Shown: positions 8,281 to 21,391 of the stretch, piece after piece | Layout: each line of letters starts with the position of its first letter | How positions within the stretch are numbered: position 1 is the first letter of the stretch | Source of the DNA: CAVWCW01 sp963753615 | GTDB lineage: Bacteria; Pseudomonadota; Gammaproteobacteria; Chromatiales; Chromatiaceae | Length of the DNA: 64,000 nt | Direction of reading: 5' to 3' | Assembly: GCA_963753615.1 (NCBI GenBank) | Contig: CAVWCW010000003.1 | Location: 124,001 to 188,000, forward strand | Program-made: the position numbers and the translations under genes | Notes under the pieces: generated by a model | Seen by the model: only the letters and a program-made list of their open reading frames with translations | Database searches by the model: none | Told to the model about the DNA's origin: nothing

Positions 8281-8862
8281 ATGCGTCTCCTGTTCGACCA
8301 AATGAGCTTTGTCGCCCTCCAGATCCTAGTGATCTTTCGCATCCTGGGTCGGGTGCTGGTGGCGTTCTTCCGCGACAACCCCTTTCTCTCCACTGGCGTT
8401 GGGCTCGGCCTTTTGTTGGCTGTGCCGGTGGGCTGGGTGCCCCTTGTCGGTGTGTTTCTGGCTCCCGTCGCCATCCCTTTCGGCCTCGCCATCGGCGCCA
8501 TTGCCGGGCATCGGCTGGACCGCATGCGCCGTGGTTTGGCAGTGTCCGACCAGCCGGCAGCGATGTTCGAGTATCTGGTTGCGGCGTTCAAAGAGCTGCT
8601 GAGCCTGTTCGGTGATTTCTACCGGGAACTGCGCAGCCATTTCTCGCGGGCTCCGCATCAGGGAGACCGCGTCATCGAGGGTAGGGCTCGGCGCGAGCAA
8701 ACCGCGGAGTCCCGAGTGAAAGCGCTGGATGCGGCTCATCGCGCCGCCGAGAGATACGGTTACGAGTTGCAGGAATTGGTCCCGTCGAAGTCCCCCAAGC
8801 GGCCTGAGCAGGGGAACCCGACCGCGGTCGAGAAGCAGGTCCGCGAGAATCCCGGAGGTTAG
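8281..8862 (+). CDS. Hypothetical inner-membrane protein
   Basis: 193 residues. Two hydrophobic segments lie near residues 8-25 and 38-75 (GVGLGLLLAVPVGWVPLVG and a Pro/Gly/Ala-rich continuation). The rest is cytoplasmic, charged and probably helical, ending in a Lys/Pro/Glu-rich tail. GGAG precedes the ATG. Its stop codon overlaps that of the convergent OmpA-family gene. Family not recognised. Confidence 0.6.
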   Translation: MRLLFDQMSFVALQILVIFRILGRVLVAFFRDNPFLSTGVGLGLLLAVPVGWVPLVGVFLAPVAIPFGLAIGAIAGHRLDRMRRGLAVSDQPAAMFEYLVAAFKELLSLFGDFYRELRSHFSRAPHQGDRVIEGRARREQTAESRVKALDAAHRAAERYGYELQELVPSKSPKRPEQGNPTAVEKQVRENPGG

Positions 8863-9938
8863 TCGGCGACCAGTTCCACCCGGCGATTTTTCGCTCGCCC
8901 CTCTTCGCTGTTGTTGCTGGCAACCGGGGCGAGAAAACCCACGCCCGCGGAGCGCAGGCGCTGCTTCGGGACTTTGTAGCGTTTGATCAACTGCTTCACC
9001 ATGGCCGCGGCCCGACGTTCGGACAGTTGCAGGTTGTAATGCAGGCGCCCGACGTTGTCGGTATGGCCGACCACGATCAGGTTCAACTCCGGATTTTCCG
9101 CCAGCAGGCGTGCCACTTGCTCCAAGGTAGGGGCCGACTCGCTGCGAATGGCGGCGCTGTTGACGTCGAAAAAGATGCTATAAAGTGCCACGCTGCCGTT
9201 GGCCGCGATACGTTCCGCCATCGCCTCGGCGTCCAGGGCCTCCTCCGCCCACTCGGCTGGATCTTCAGCACCTTCGGTATCGGTCATTGCGGCTTCCTCC
9301 GACTCCGGATCTGCGGACTCGGACTCCGGCTCAGTCTGTTCCGAAATCCGCACCCCGGTGTCCGCGGCCGCGGCTTGGGCTGCCTGTTCGCCGGCAATCT
9401 GCTGCGCGCTCGGTCGCTCGATCACCAAGCGGGCGGCGTAGAGATCGTCGCGTATCGAACTCAGGAGGAAGCCCAGGTAGGTGCGCTGCTCTGCCGAACC
9501 CTGGCGGGCGGCCAGGTAGTGAAAATCCCATGGATCGGTGCGCATGCGCCGCACCGGCTGTAGGGATTGAAAGAAGCGGATTCCGCCGCACTTTTCGGTA
9601 GCGCAGGCGAATAAGATTTGGAATCCGGCTTGTTCCAGGGACTGGCGGTAGTCTTCAAACACGGTCGCCAGGGGTTTGCCCAAACGACCCTTATAGACGC
9701 TTCGGGTGATCTTGCCGTACAACTCCTCGCCGTGCTCGATGTAGTCGCGGATCTGCACCGGGCCGGTAATCAACGTGTAGTCGTCGCGTTCCGATACCCG
9801 CTCGTAGATGCGGGTGCTTTCCGCTGGGGTGGGTATCCAATCCAGCCCGTCGGCCGCCGCTGCGGTGACGGCCAGCAACAGCCAACAATAGAGTCCGGTC
9901 GTCTTGGCCCGCTGCACAGTCGTTCCCCCGGTGGTCAT
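8859..9938 (-). CDS. OmpA-family protein with DUF4892-like N-terminal domain
   Basis: About 359 residues from the ATG at 9938. A signal peptide (LYCWLLLAVTAAAA) is followed by a domain with DYTLITGPVQIRDYIEHGEE and an internal CATEKCGG, resembling DUF4892. A long acidic Glu/Ser-rich linker (about residues 205-255) leads to a C-terminal OmpA/Pal/MotB-type domain with VNSAAIRSES, VVGHTDNVG, SERRAAAMV and GRAKNRRVEL, the peptidoglycan-binding signature. It should tether to the cell wall from the outer membrane or periplasm. A downstream GTG (VQRAK) is an alternative start. It is transcribed towards the 8281 gene and divergently from the topB remnant. Confidence 0.85.
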   Translation of the reverse strand: MTTGGTTVQRAKTTGLYCWLLLAVTAAAADGLDWIPTPAESTRIYERVSERDDYTLITGPVQIRDYIEHGEELYGKITRSVYKGRLGKPLATVFEDYRQSLEQAGFQILFACATEKCGGIRFFQSLQPVRRMRTDPWDFHYLAARQGSAEQRTYLGFLLSSIRDDLYAARLVIERPSAQQIAGEQAAQAAAADTGVRISEQTEPESESADPESEEAAMTDTEGAEDPAEWAEEALDAEAMAERIAANGSVALYSIFFDVNSAAIRSESAPTLEQVARLLAENPELNLIVVGHTDNVGRLHYNLQLSERRAAAMVKQLIKRYKVPKQRLRSAGVGFLAPVASNNSEEGRAKNRRVELVAD

Positions 9939-10075
9939 GCTGCTGTTTTCTCTGCGCTCGAAAAGGCTATGCGATACCCGCCTCCGGCGCAAGTTGCGGG
10001 CCGCTGCGGGCTGGCATTCGGGCGTGCTGCGAGCTAGCCTGGGGCAATTCCACCGATCCCGCTGCCGGCGCTTTC

Positions 10076-12017
10076 ATGCTGCACTTCTATCTTGCGTAAA
10101 AGCCCTCGTTGGGGCGCACTATCGCCGATGCCCTGGGCGGCGGGCGGCGTGGGCCGAAGGCGATCCGCGGCCCGGGCTGGGTGGTCAGCTGGTGTGTCGG
10201 CCATCTGCTCGAACAGGCGATGCCGGAAGACTATGACAAGCGTCTGAGCCAGCGGCGGCGGGAGGACTTACCGATTCTGCCGGAGCAGTGGAAACTGTTG
10301 CCGAAGCCTGCAACGCGCGACCAGTTCCAGGTTATCCGCGGCCTGCTCAAGGAAGCGGATCTGGTAATCAACTGCGGCGACCCCGATCGCGAGGGCCAGT
10401 TGCTGGTGGATGAAGTACTGGAGCACCTGCGCTGGCGCACCCTGCGCGCCTGGCTGCCGGACCTCAGCGAGCGTGCTTTGCGCCAAGCCCTGGAGCCCCG
10501 GGCGCTGCGCCCCAACGGCGATTACCGAAGGCTGCGCGACGCCGCCCGCGGCCGCGCTCGTGCCGACTGGCTGGTGGGTATGAACCTGAGCCGGGCCATG
10601 ACCCTGGCCAACCGCGCCGCCGGCGGCGACGCGCTGATCTCGATCGGCCGAGTGCAGACCCCGACCCTCAAACTGGTGGTGGATCGGGATCGGGAAATCG
10701 AGCATTTCGTGCCAAAGGACCATTTCCCGCTGCGCGCCCGCTTCGCCCAGGGCGAATTTCTCTACCTGGGGGATTGGCAGCCGTCGGAGGAATTTGCCGA
10801 CGAGGAGGGGCGTTGTGGGAACCGCGCCCAGGCGGAAGCGGCCCGGGATCGGGTGAACGGCCAGCCGGGGCGCATTGTTCGGCTAGAGGTAAAGGAGAGG
10901 CGGGAACCGCCGCCGTTGCCTTTCTCCCTCAATGAACTGCAGCAGGCAGCGTCTCGGCGTCTAGGGCTTTCTGCCCAGCGGACCCTGGAATTGGCGCAGG
11001 CCCTTTACGAGCGCCACATGCTGGTTACCTATCCACGCACCGATTGCCGCTACCTGTCGGTCAACCAGCACACCGATGCCCCGGCGGTGCTGGCCGCCCT
11101 GGCGCGCGGCGGCTACCCTGAGGCAGTGGCGGCGGCGGACGCGGGCCGGCGCAGCCGGGCCTTCGACGATAAGCGCATCCGCGCTCATACCGCCATCGTT
11201 CCTACCGCGAAGCCAGCGCCCAAGCGCGGCCTGAGCGACCAGGAGCGCGCCCTTTACGATATGGTGGCACGTACCTACTTGGCGCAGTTCTATCCCGATC
11301 ACCGCTACCAGGCCACGACGGTGATTACCGAATGCGTCGACGAGCGATTCCGCAGCAGCGGCCGGCGGGAACTGGAAGGTCGGTTGGAAGGCCTTGTTCC
11401 CAGCCCCCAGGTCGGTGGCGGAGCAGGGCGAGGCGGCGGAGCAGACACTGCTGGGGCTCACCAAGGGTGGGGTGATCTGCGAACAGGCCGAGGTGCTGGC
11501 GCGTCAAACCCGGCCTCCAGCCCATTACACGGAAGGCACGCTGATTCGCGCCATGGCGAATATTGCTCGCCTGGTGGACGACGAGCGCATCCGTAGTACC
11601 CTGCGGGAGAACCAGGGGATTGGCACCGAAGCTACCCGAGCCGGCATTATCGAGACCCTGAAGCGGCGGGGCTTCATTGCAGTGCGGCGACGCTCGCTCC
11701 TTGCGACCTCCCTCGGTGGGGCGCTGGTCGACAGCGCCCCGGCCCAGCTCACCAGTCCGGCGATTACCGCATGGTGGGAACAGCAACTCGCGCTTATCGC
11801 CGAAGGCGGCGGTGAGTTGGCCGTGTTCGAAGCGCGGGCCGCCGACTGGATTCGGCGGCTGTTGCCAACCATTGGCCGGGAGCGCTTCAATGCCCCCCTC
11901 CGGGCGCCCGAAAATAGACCCGCGAGCAAGGGACGGAAATCGAACCGGCGGCCGGGAGCGACTCGCACCCCTGGCCGACGAGCATCCGGGGTCAAGCGGC
12001 CTGCGCCACCTGCGTGA
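10076..12017 (+). pseudogene. topB: DNA topoisomerase III, disrupted by a stop codon and a frameshift
   Basis: Starts ATG at 10076 and reads MLHFYLA, stop, KPSLGRTIADALGG. The TAA at 10097-10099 stands where the TOPRIM catalytic Glu of the EKPS motif belongs (GAA to TAA is one change). The rest is recognisable TopB: CGDPDREGQLL, then the active-site region VTYPRTDCRYLS with the Tyr present. Near 11378 an extra G shifts frame; removing it restores ELEVGWKALFPAP. The second frame then carries GIGTEATRAGIIETLKRRGFI and the C-terminal domain, ending at 12017. Total length, about 647 codons, matches intact TopB. Two independent lesions make a real pseudogene more likely than a sequencing error. 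It was found by joining two reading frames. Confidence 0.85.
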
Positions 12018-12074
12018 GGCACCGCGAATCTGGTTTTGTCCTAACCGTGAGAGATACAGGAAAGAGAGAACGGC

Positions 12075-12500
12075 ATGAAATTCTTTCAACTTCCCACTGG
12101 CGCCCGGTTCCAATATCGGGGTGAGGCTTACCGCAAGTCGGGTCCGTTGGTGGCCACCAGGGAGGCCGGCGGCGCTCAGCAGCTTATGAGGCGCTCGGCC
12201 AACGTCAAGCCGGAGACTTCCGATGCGGGGCAGGCGCCGGAAATGGCGTCCGAAAACCGCTTGCCGCTAAGCCGGGTCGAGGCGGCATTCCAAGTTTTCT
12301 ACCTAGCCTGCGAGCAGCTGCTGGCGGAGTCGAGCGGCGACCAATCCGAGGCTCGGCAGGAAGAACTGCGCCGGCGCCTGAAGACCCATCGCCAGCGCTT
12401 CTTCACGCAGCTGCAGCCCCCCGTCGTGGTGCGGGGGCGCTCGCTGATCGCTTCCCCCATGGGTGGCGCTTTGGTCGACAGCGCCCGCCCAGCTCACTAG
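12075..12500 (+). CDS. Unknown small protein, C-terminus replaced by duplicated topB sequence
   Basis: 141-residue ORF beginning MKFFQLPTGARFQYRGEAYR, preceded by a Gly/Ala-rich RBS region AAAGAGAGAA. The first about 114 residues (to RQRFFTQLQ) are an unrecognised soluble protein with a small N-terminal beta part and a helical C-terminal part. After that the frame runs into a copy of the topB tail (RGRSLIASPMGGALVDSA). A second copy of the same gene at 12781-13146 ends naturally at QLQGPQETR, so the intact protein was probably about 120 residues. This copy is therefore a hybrid formed at the duplication junction near 12420. Confidence 0.5.
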   Translation: MKFFQLPTGARFQYRGEAYRKSGPLVATREAGGAQQLMRRSANVKPETSDAGQAPEMASENRLPLSRVEAAFQVFYLACEQLLAESSGDQSEARQEELRRRLKTHRQRFFTQLQPPVVVRGRSLIASPMGGALVDSARPAH

Positions 12501-12720
12501 CCCGCGATTACCGCTTGGTGGGAGCAGCAACTGGCGCTAATCGCTGAAGGCGGCGCTGAGCTCGCAGTGTTCGAGGCTCGGGCCGCCGACTGGATTCGGC
12601 GTCTGTTGCCAACCATTGGCCGCGAGCGCTTCAGCGTTCCCCTGCGTATGCCCGAGAAGCGGCCCGCGGGCAAGGGGGGGAATCGCAGCGGCGACGGGGG
12701 CCGCCGGCGAGAATTATGGG
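12421..12720 (+). pseudogene. Second partial copy of the topB 3' end
   Basis: Repeats the C-terminal part of topB: GGALVDSA near 12462, then ITAWWEQQLALIAEGG and MFEARAADWIRRLLPTIGRE, closely matching 11690-11990. Small deletions between 12480 and 12515 break the frame, and there is no start or N-terminal part. It is the upstream half of the second tandem repeat unit. Confidence 0.8.
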
Positions 12721-12780
12721 CGAACCGGGACCTATTGGGCACGGAATCGGTCGCAATTCGAGTGGGAAAGAGAGAACCGA

Positions 12781-13146
12781 ATGAAATTCTTTGAATCTTC
12801 CAATCGGCACCCGGTTCGAATATCGGGGTGAGACTTACCGTAAGTCGGGGCCCCTGGTGGCCGTCAGGGAGGCCGACGGCAGCCAACAGCTAATGATGCG
12901 CTCGGCCAACGTCAATCCAGAGACTTCCGATACGGGGCGGGCGCCGGAAATGGCGCCCGGAGACAGCCTGCCGGCAAGACCGGGTCAAGGCGGCGTTCCA
13001 CGTCTTCTACCAAGCCTGCGAACAGCTACATGGCGGAGTCCAGCGGCGCCCACTCGGGGCCCCAGCAGGAACAACTACTTCAGCGGCTTAGGGCGCATCG
13101 CCAGCGCTTCTTCGAGCAACTGCAGGGCCCCCAAGAAACCCGTTGA
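12781..13146 (+). pseudogene. Second copy of the unknown small gene, frameshifted
   Basis: Starts ATGAAATTCTTTGAA like the copy at 12075, with the same AAAGAGAGAA leader. An extra T near 12796 breaks the frame; removing it gives LPIGTRFEYRGETYRKSG, parallel to copy one. Two more single-base insertions (near 12980 and 13028) break the middle. The C-terminus ends naturally at QLQGPQETR with TGA at 13144-13146. All three lesions are insertions relative to copy one. Confidence 0.7.
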
Positions 13147-13169
13147 CGGCTAGTAGTAGTGGGTATAAT
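13143..13169 (+). promoter_or_regulatory. rrn promoter P1 (putative)
   Basis: TTGACG at 13143-13148 and a perfect TATAAT at 13164-13169, spacer 15. The short spacer makes it the weakest of the three. The -35 overlaps the stop codon region of the decayed small gene. Confidence 0.5.
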
Positions 13170-13271
13170 GCGCGGCTTCTTCGGAGTGGATGAGCTGGCG
13201 GGAAGCGGGCGACGGCGGGGGAGTATGGAGCGGGCCGGGGAGGGTCTGAGGGGTTGGCCGGAAGAAAGGGG

Positions 13272-13300
13272 TTGACCCGTGAGTTTGAGTCGCGTATAAT
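13272..13300 (+). promoter_or_regulatory. rrn promoter P2 (putative)
   Basis: TTGACC at 13272-13277, 17-base spacer, perfect TATAAT at 13295-13300, followed by a GC-rich GCGCGC discriminator as is usual for stringently controlled rRNA promoters. The best promoter in the leader. Confidence 0.75.
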
Positions 13301-13367
13301 GCGCGCTCCTTGTTGAGGCGAAGGCGCGAGCCGGGGTCTCGGGAGGGGGAGAAGTCGAGGCGAGGGA

Positions 13368-13396
13368 TTGACGCCGAATTGGGGGCCGGTTAGAAT
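13368..13396 (+). promoter_or_regulatory. rrn promoter P3 (putative)
   Basis: TTGACG at 13368-13373, 17-base spacer, TAGAAT at 13391-13396. It lies about 30 bases upstream of boxA. Confidence 0.55.
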
Positions 13397-13426
13397 TGAC
13401 GGTCTTCGCTGTCGAAAAGGCAGCAC

Positions 13427-13447
13427 GCTCTTTAACAATTTGATCAG
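13427..13447 (+). promoter_or_regulatory. boxA antitermination site of the rrn leader
   Basis: GCTCTTTAACAATTTGATCA is almost identical to the E. coli rrn boxA region, where NusB/NusE bind and make the polymerase termination-resistant. A matching site precedes the 23S gene. Confidence 0.85.
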
Positions 13448-13568
13448 GTAATTTGTGTGGGTGCTCCGTGGAGTTTTGGCGAAGGCCAAAGATCGACGAG
13501 AGTATCACGTCAATACCGATGTGATCTTGAGTCAAAAGGATTGGCTGCCATAAGCAGCTGCAAACTTT

Positions 13569-15106
<1,538 letters not shown>

Positions 15107-15174
15107 AAGAAAGCCCGAGCCGAGCTGTTCGGAGCGCCCACACAAGTTACCTGACAGACAAGCGATACAGACAC

Positions 15175-15251
<77 letters not shown>

Positions 15252-15276
15252 ACTTATCAGACTCCGTATCGAAGGG

Positions 15277-15403
15277 GCTTTAACGTCGAGATTTTTTGCT
15301 TTAGGCAAGGCGCGCGCCGGAGAGAGTGAAGGAGCATACATCAGTATGTGACTGAGCGAACGACAAGCGCAACGCGGCATAAAGTAAAAAAGACAGTTAA
15401 AGG
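15277..15403. repeat. Palindromic MITE-like element in the 16S-23S spacer
   Basis: About 125 bases between the two tRNAs. The outer arms are CTTTAAC (15278 on) and GTTAAAG (ending near 15402), and TTTTTTGCTTTA (15292-15303) faces TAAAGTAAAAAA (15380-15391), 11 of 12 matching. An inner hairpin CATAC/GTATG lies in the centre. It could fold into one long stem and resembles small non-autonomous palindromic elements. No second copy was noticed in the window. Confidence 0.6.
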
Positions 15404-15477
15404 GGCCATAGCTCAGCTGGGAGAGCGCCTGCCTTGCACGCAGGAGGTCGGGGGTTCGATCCTGCCTGGCTCCACCA
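15402..15477 (+). tRNA. tRNA-Ala (TGC)
   Basis: 76 bases including encoded CCA. The acceptor arm GGGGCCA pairs with TGGCTCC with one G-T wobble; anticodon TGC lies in loop CTTGCAC; GGTTCGATCC is the T arm. The second spacer tRNA of the rrn operon. Confidence 0.97.
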
Positions 15478-15575
15478 ATTGGTTAAGTCGGGGTAGAAGT
15501 CATCCCGAGTGAGTGTCGAGTCGACAGGGTTGCGCGTTAGCGCAGCGTTGTCGACTTTGCATTTTGCGAAGTATC

Positions 15576-15597
15576 GTTCTTTAACAATTTGATTGAT
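15576..15597 (+). promoter_or_regulatory. boxA antitermination site upstream of 23S
   Basis: GTTCTTTAACAATTTGATTG repeats the boxA of the leader, as in other rrn operons, where it sustains antitermination through 23S. Confidence 0.8.
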
Positions 15598-15715
15598 AGT
15601 AGAAGGCGCAAGCCAGGTAGAGATACCTGGCGGCTAGATAGCAATATCTAGCGGGTATGTTGCATTCGCGAGAACCAAGCTTGTAAGTATGATCTCAGAC
15701 GGTTTGGGGTTATAT

Positions 15716-18605
<2,890 letters not shown>

Positions 18606-18712
18606 TATAACACCCAAGCGGTTTGGGTGGGCATGGTGCGAGCAAATGCATTACCCGCCCTTCTGCTATCGATCAATGGTGTGGCGCGCTATGTACGCGA
18701 CACACCCCGGTT

Positions 18713-18831
18713 TGCCTGGCGGCCATAGCGAAGTGGAACCACCCGATCCCATTCCGAACTCGGAAGTGAAACGCTTTTGCGCCGATGATAGTGTGGGGCT
18801 TCCCCATGTGAAAGTAGGTCACCGCCAGGTG
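18713..18831 (+). rRNA. 5S ribosomal RNA
   Basis: About 119 bases, from TGCCTGGCGGCC to ACCGCCAGGTGC, whose ends pair as helix I; the internal CCGAACTCGGAAGTGAAACG is the usual 5S signature. The 3' end is uncertain by one or two bases. Confidence 0.95.
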
Positions 18832-18840
18832 CTTATCGCA

Positions 18841-18876
18841 AACCCCCTGCCTCTCAACCGGCAGGGGGTTTTTTTA
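18841..18876 (+). terminator. Rho-independent terminator of the rrn operon
   Basis: 11-bp perfect stem AACCCCCTGCC / GGCAGGGGGTT (18841-18851 and 18860-18870), 8-base loop, then a run of T to 18876. It ends the operon about 10 bases after 5S. Confidence 0.92.
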
Positions 18877-19042
18877 TGCCCGTGAAATGGGGGCGGTATC
18901 GTCACGGCGCTTCTCTTGATGGCTGATGATTGATGGGGCGGTGTACACAACCAAGCTTGCTTGTTTTAGGAACCACGTCCAAATAGGCGAGGTCATTATC
19001 CACACATGCAAGCCGCCCGCATTGTCGCACGGGCGCTTTGTT

Positions 19043-20506
19043 CTATTCGTAACCGGTTTCCAGTTGCTCGACGAAATCCAATAATCGCCGCTCCATGTAG
19101 GGGAAGAAAGGGTTGTAGCGCAGGCGGACTATGGCGTCGGACGACATCAGCAGGATGTTCCTTTCTCCCAATAGCTCCAGGCGCCCGAGATAGATCGATT
19201 GCTTGTGTTCCGGCTCCAGCCCGTAAATCGGATCGGAAGGGCGGAAAGGCAGGCTGACATGAGATTGCGAGTAGACGCCGTTGGGCCAGGACATCCCCAA
19301 TGCCTCTGTCTCCAGAGCGGTGGCCAACGCCGGCTTGTGGCGGGCTTCGACCTGGTCGGTTTCTTCATTTTTGTTCGTGACCAGCGTGAGGTCGAACCCC
19401 AACGTTTCCCTGCCCAACAGGCGTTGGGTGAGATTTTCCGGGTCGTTGGTGAGTAGGGCCTCGCTTTCGGCATGCCGGTTGATGTCGAACAGCACCAGTT
19501 GGTGCCCTTCCGGTGCGAGCTTTTGGAACAGGTTGCTGATCAGCGCGTCGGCCGTCACAGTCGCATCCACCACCGACTGAAATGCCAGGATGGGCGGAAA
19601 CCCGGTTACTTTCGAGCCTTGACCCACAGCCCCCATCAACCCATTGATACGTTGGGTCAATCGATAGACTTGATCGCCTGCATTGACGGCGAACGAGTTG
19701 TATTTGAAGGGATCGAATTCGGGCTGTATGTCGGTCCAAGCGAGCTTTTCGAGACCGGTGAGCCGTGCCAGCCGAGACTGCCAAACTGCCAGCGCCGCAA
19801 CCGGAGTGACCCCGATCGCTGGTGAGATCAGCACCAAGCCAGCGGGTGTCGGGAGTGCCTCACCCTGCATTGCGCTCAAGCTGTACTCGACGGCAAGCGC
19901 CGCACCGTTGGAATAACCCACGATAAGCAACGGCGCATCGCTGCCGACGAGTGTTTGCAGTGATTGGGCCGCGATCCGAGTCGCTGCGGCCATATCCTGC
20001 CATTCGAGTTCGACCAGCCCGGCGGGGGCGGTGCCGTGCCCGGGAAGGCGCAACCCCACCACGGTGAACCCCTGATCGTGTAGCAATTCGCCAATTGCCC
20101 GCAGGCTATAGGGCGAGTCCGACATACCGTGCAACAGCAGGGCCCCGCCCCGAGGCTTTTCTGTCGGCAGTACGAAGGTGCGGTTCCAGTTGGTGGGTTG
20201 GCGCCCCGGGTCGGATAGGCTGCCGCCGTTGAAGCGGTTCAGAGCGCGCCGATCCGACGGGGTCAGCTCGCCGTACACGGCTTTCTGAAGCTCCCCGAAC
20301 AGCCGGTCCTCCAGCCGAAGATAATCCTCCAACGTGCCGATCCGGTCCGCGTCTTCGGCCGTGAATTCCGCCTCTAGCTCGGCCAGATGCCACGGCTTCA
20401 TTTCGGGGCGGTCTTTCTGCTGCAACAGAATCAGCGTCAACACTCCGAGGCAAGTGAAGACAACCCCATGTACCGCGAAGACTAAGAGGTATTTGACGAA
20501 CCGCAT
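19043..20506 (-). CDS. Membrane-anchored alpha/beta hydrolase (serine hydrolase/lysophospholipase-like)
   Basis: 487 residues from the ATG at 20506, with GGAGAG just upstream; a longer frame to 20635 lacks a ribosome-binding site. An N-terminal transmembrane helix (residues 7-29) anchors the protein. The alpha/beta hydrolase fold starts near residue 120 with ALLLHGMSDSPYSLR (oxyanion loop), continues with GLRLPGHGTAP, and has the nucleophile elbow VGYSNGA with Ser199. Acid and base residues probably lie in the C-terminal half (for example DINRHAES). The family covers S33-like peptidases, lipases and monoglyceride lipases, so the substrate cannot be named. It is single and convergent to the rrn operon. 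Confidence 0.85.
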   Translation of the reverse strand: MRFVKYLLVFAVHGVVFTCLGVLTLILLQQKDRPEMKPWHLAELEAEFTAEDADRIGTLEDYLRLEDRLFGELQKAVYGELTPSDRRALNRFNGGSLSDPGRQPTNWNRTFVLPTEKPRGGALLLHGMSDSPYSLRAIGELLHDQGFTVVGLRLPGHGTAPAGLVELEWQDMAAATRIAAQSLQTLVGSDAPLLIVGYSNGAALAVEYSLSAMQGEALPTPAGLVLISPAIGVTPVAALAVWQSRLARLTGLEKLAWTDIQPEFDPFKYNSFAVNAGDQVYRLTQRINGLMGAVGQGSKVTGFPPILAFQSVVDATVTADALISNLFQKLAPEGHQLVLFDINRHAESEALLTNDPENLTQRLLGRETLGFDLTLVTNKNEETDQVEARHKPALATALETEALGMSWPNGVYSQSHVSLPFRPSDPIYGLEPEHKQSIYLGRLELLGERNILLMSSDAIVRLRYNPFFPYMERRLLDFVEQLETGYE

Positions 20507-20673
20507 TACATTCTCTCCGATCTGTGTCGACGACGCTCCAGGCCCCGAGCGGTAGCGGTCGTTGACAACGGATCTGTCGGCGAGATCGCCTTCGGGGATA
20601 GATTCATTATGCGAAAGCAAAAGTGTTGGGTACACCCCGGTGGAGACTGCGAATATCGACCAGGTAAAACGAG

Positions 20674-20702
20674 TTGAAAACCATGGGCGAGTTCGTTAGT
20701 AT
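20674..20702 (+). promoter_or_regulatory. Promoter of tRNA-fMet (putative)
   Basis: TTGAAA at 20674-20679, 17-base spacer, TAGTAT at 20697-20702, ending 12 bases before the tRNA. Placement fits a stand-alone tRNA transcript closed by the terminator at 20807. Confidence 0.55.
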
Positions 20703-20714
20703 ACGCTCCACAGC

Positions 20715-20791
<77 letters not shown>

Positions 20792-20806
20792 TTAAGAAAA
20801 CGTTAT

Positions 20807-20838
20807 AAAGCCAAGTAGTTAGCGCTACTTGGCTTTTT
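20807..20838 (+). terminator. Rho-independent terminator after tRNA-fMet
   Basis: 12-bp perfect stem AAAGCCAAGTAG (20807-20818) and CTACTTGGCTTT (20825-20836), 6-base loop, then T residues. Confidence 0.92.
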
Positions 20839-21005
20839 GCGTTTTTGGGCCGGAAACGGCCCAAATTGGTTCTTTCATTCCTGTCCAAGTGTTTCCCTGA
20901 CCGCTAGTCGATTTCAGGCCCAGTTGCTGGGGGCCCATCCGATTGCATTTCTGTTCCGCTATGCTCCCCGCTAGGAGGCAGGACTGCGTTGGCGCTTCGG
21001 CAGTT

Positions 21006-21271
21006 CCGGTGCGGCGGGAGAGGCAAGTGATGGGAGTCGTCACCGATCGGGACATCGCCATGCGCGTTGCGGCCCCGGCTTGGATGTGCACCAGGCCGCC
21101 GCCGCAGAGGTGATGATCCCGCTCGTGGAAATCGTAGACCAGGGCAGCGAGCCTTTGGAGGCGTTCCGCATCATCGATGACAAGGGGGTCTGGCGGCTGT
21201 TCGTTGTCGACGAACGGGATAAGCCGGTCGGGCTGGTGTCGCCCGGGGACGTTCCGCAACACCCGAACTGA
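21006..21271 (+). pseudogene. CBS-domain protein remnant, frameshifted
   Basis: One frame reads VMGVVTDRDIAMRVAAP (from 21027), the classic end of a first CBS motif. A second frame, entered near 21070, continues GLDVHQAAAAEVMIPLVEIV and then WRLFVVDERDKPVGLVSPGD, a second CBS motif ending at 21271. The N-terminal part of the first CBS domain is absent, so this is a truncated and frameshifted relic of a paired-CBS protein. It was found by joining two frames; identification is by motif. Confidence 0.6.
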
Positions 21272-21391
21272 TGCGCCAGCGGCGGCGCAGTCATTGCCTC
21301 GGCCCCGGCAACAACGGCGCCATCGCGTTCCATGTCTCTATTCGGATGGTTGTGCTGCGTACTTCCCGCGGTTATTGGGGCGCGGGGACGC

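Noticed and set aside
20825..21262. 145-codon minus-strand frame near the CBS remnant
   Set aside because: Shadow of the CBS sequence on the opposite strand, Arg/Asp-rich without motif.
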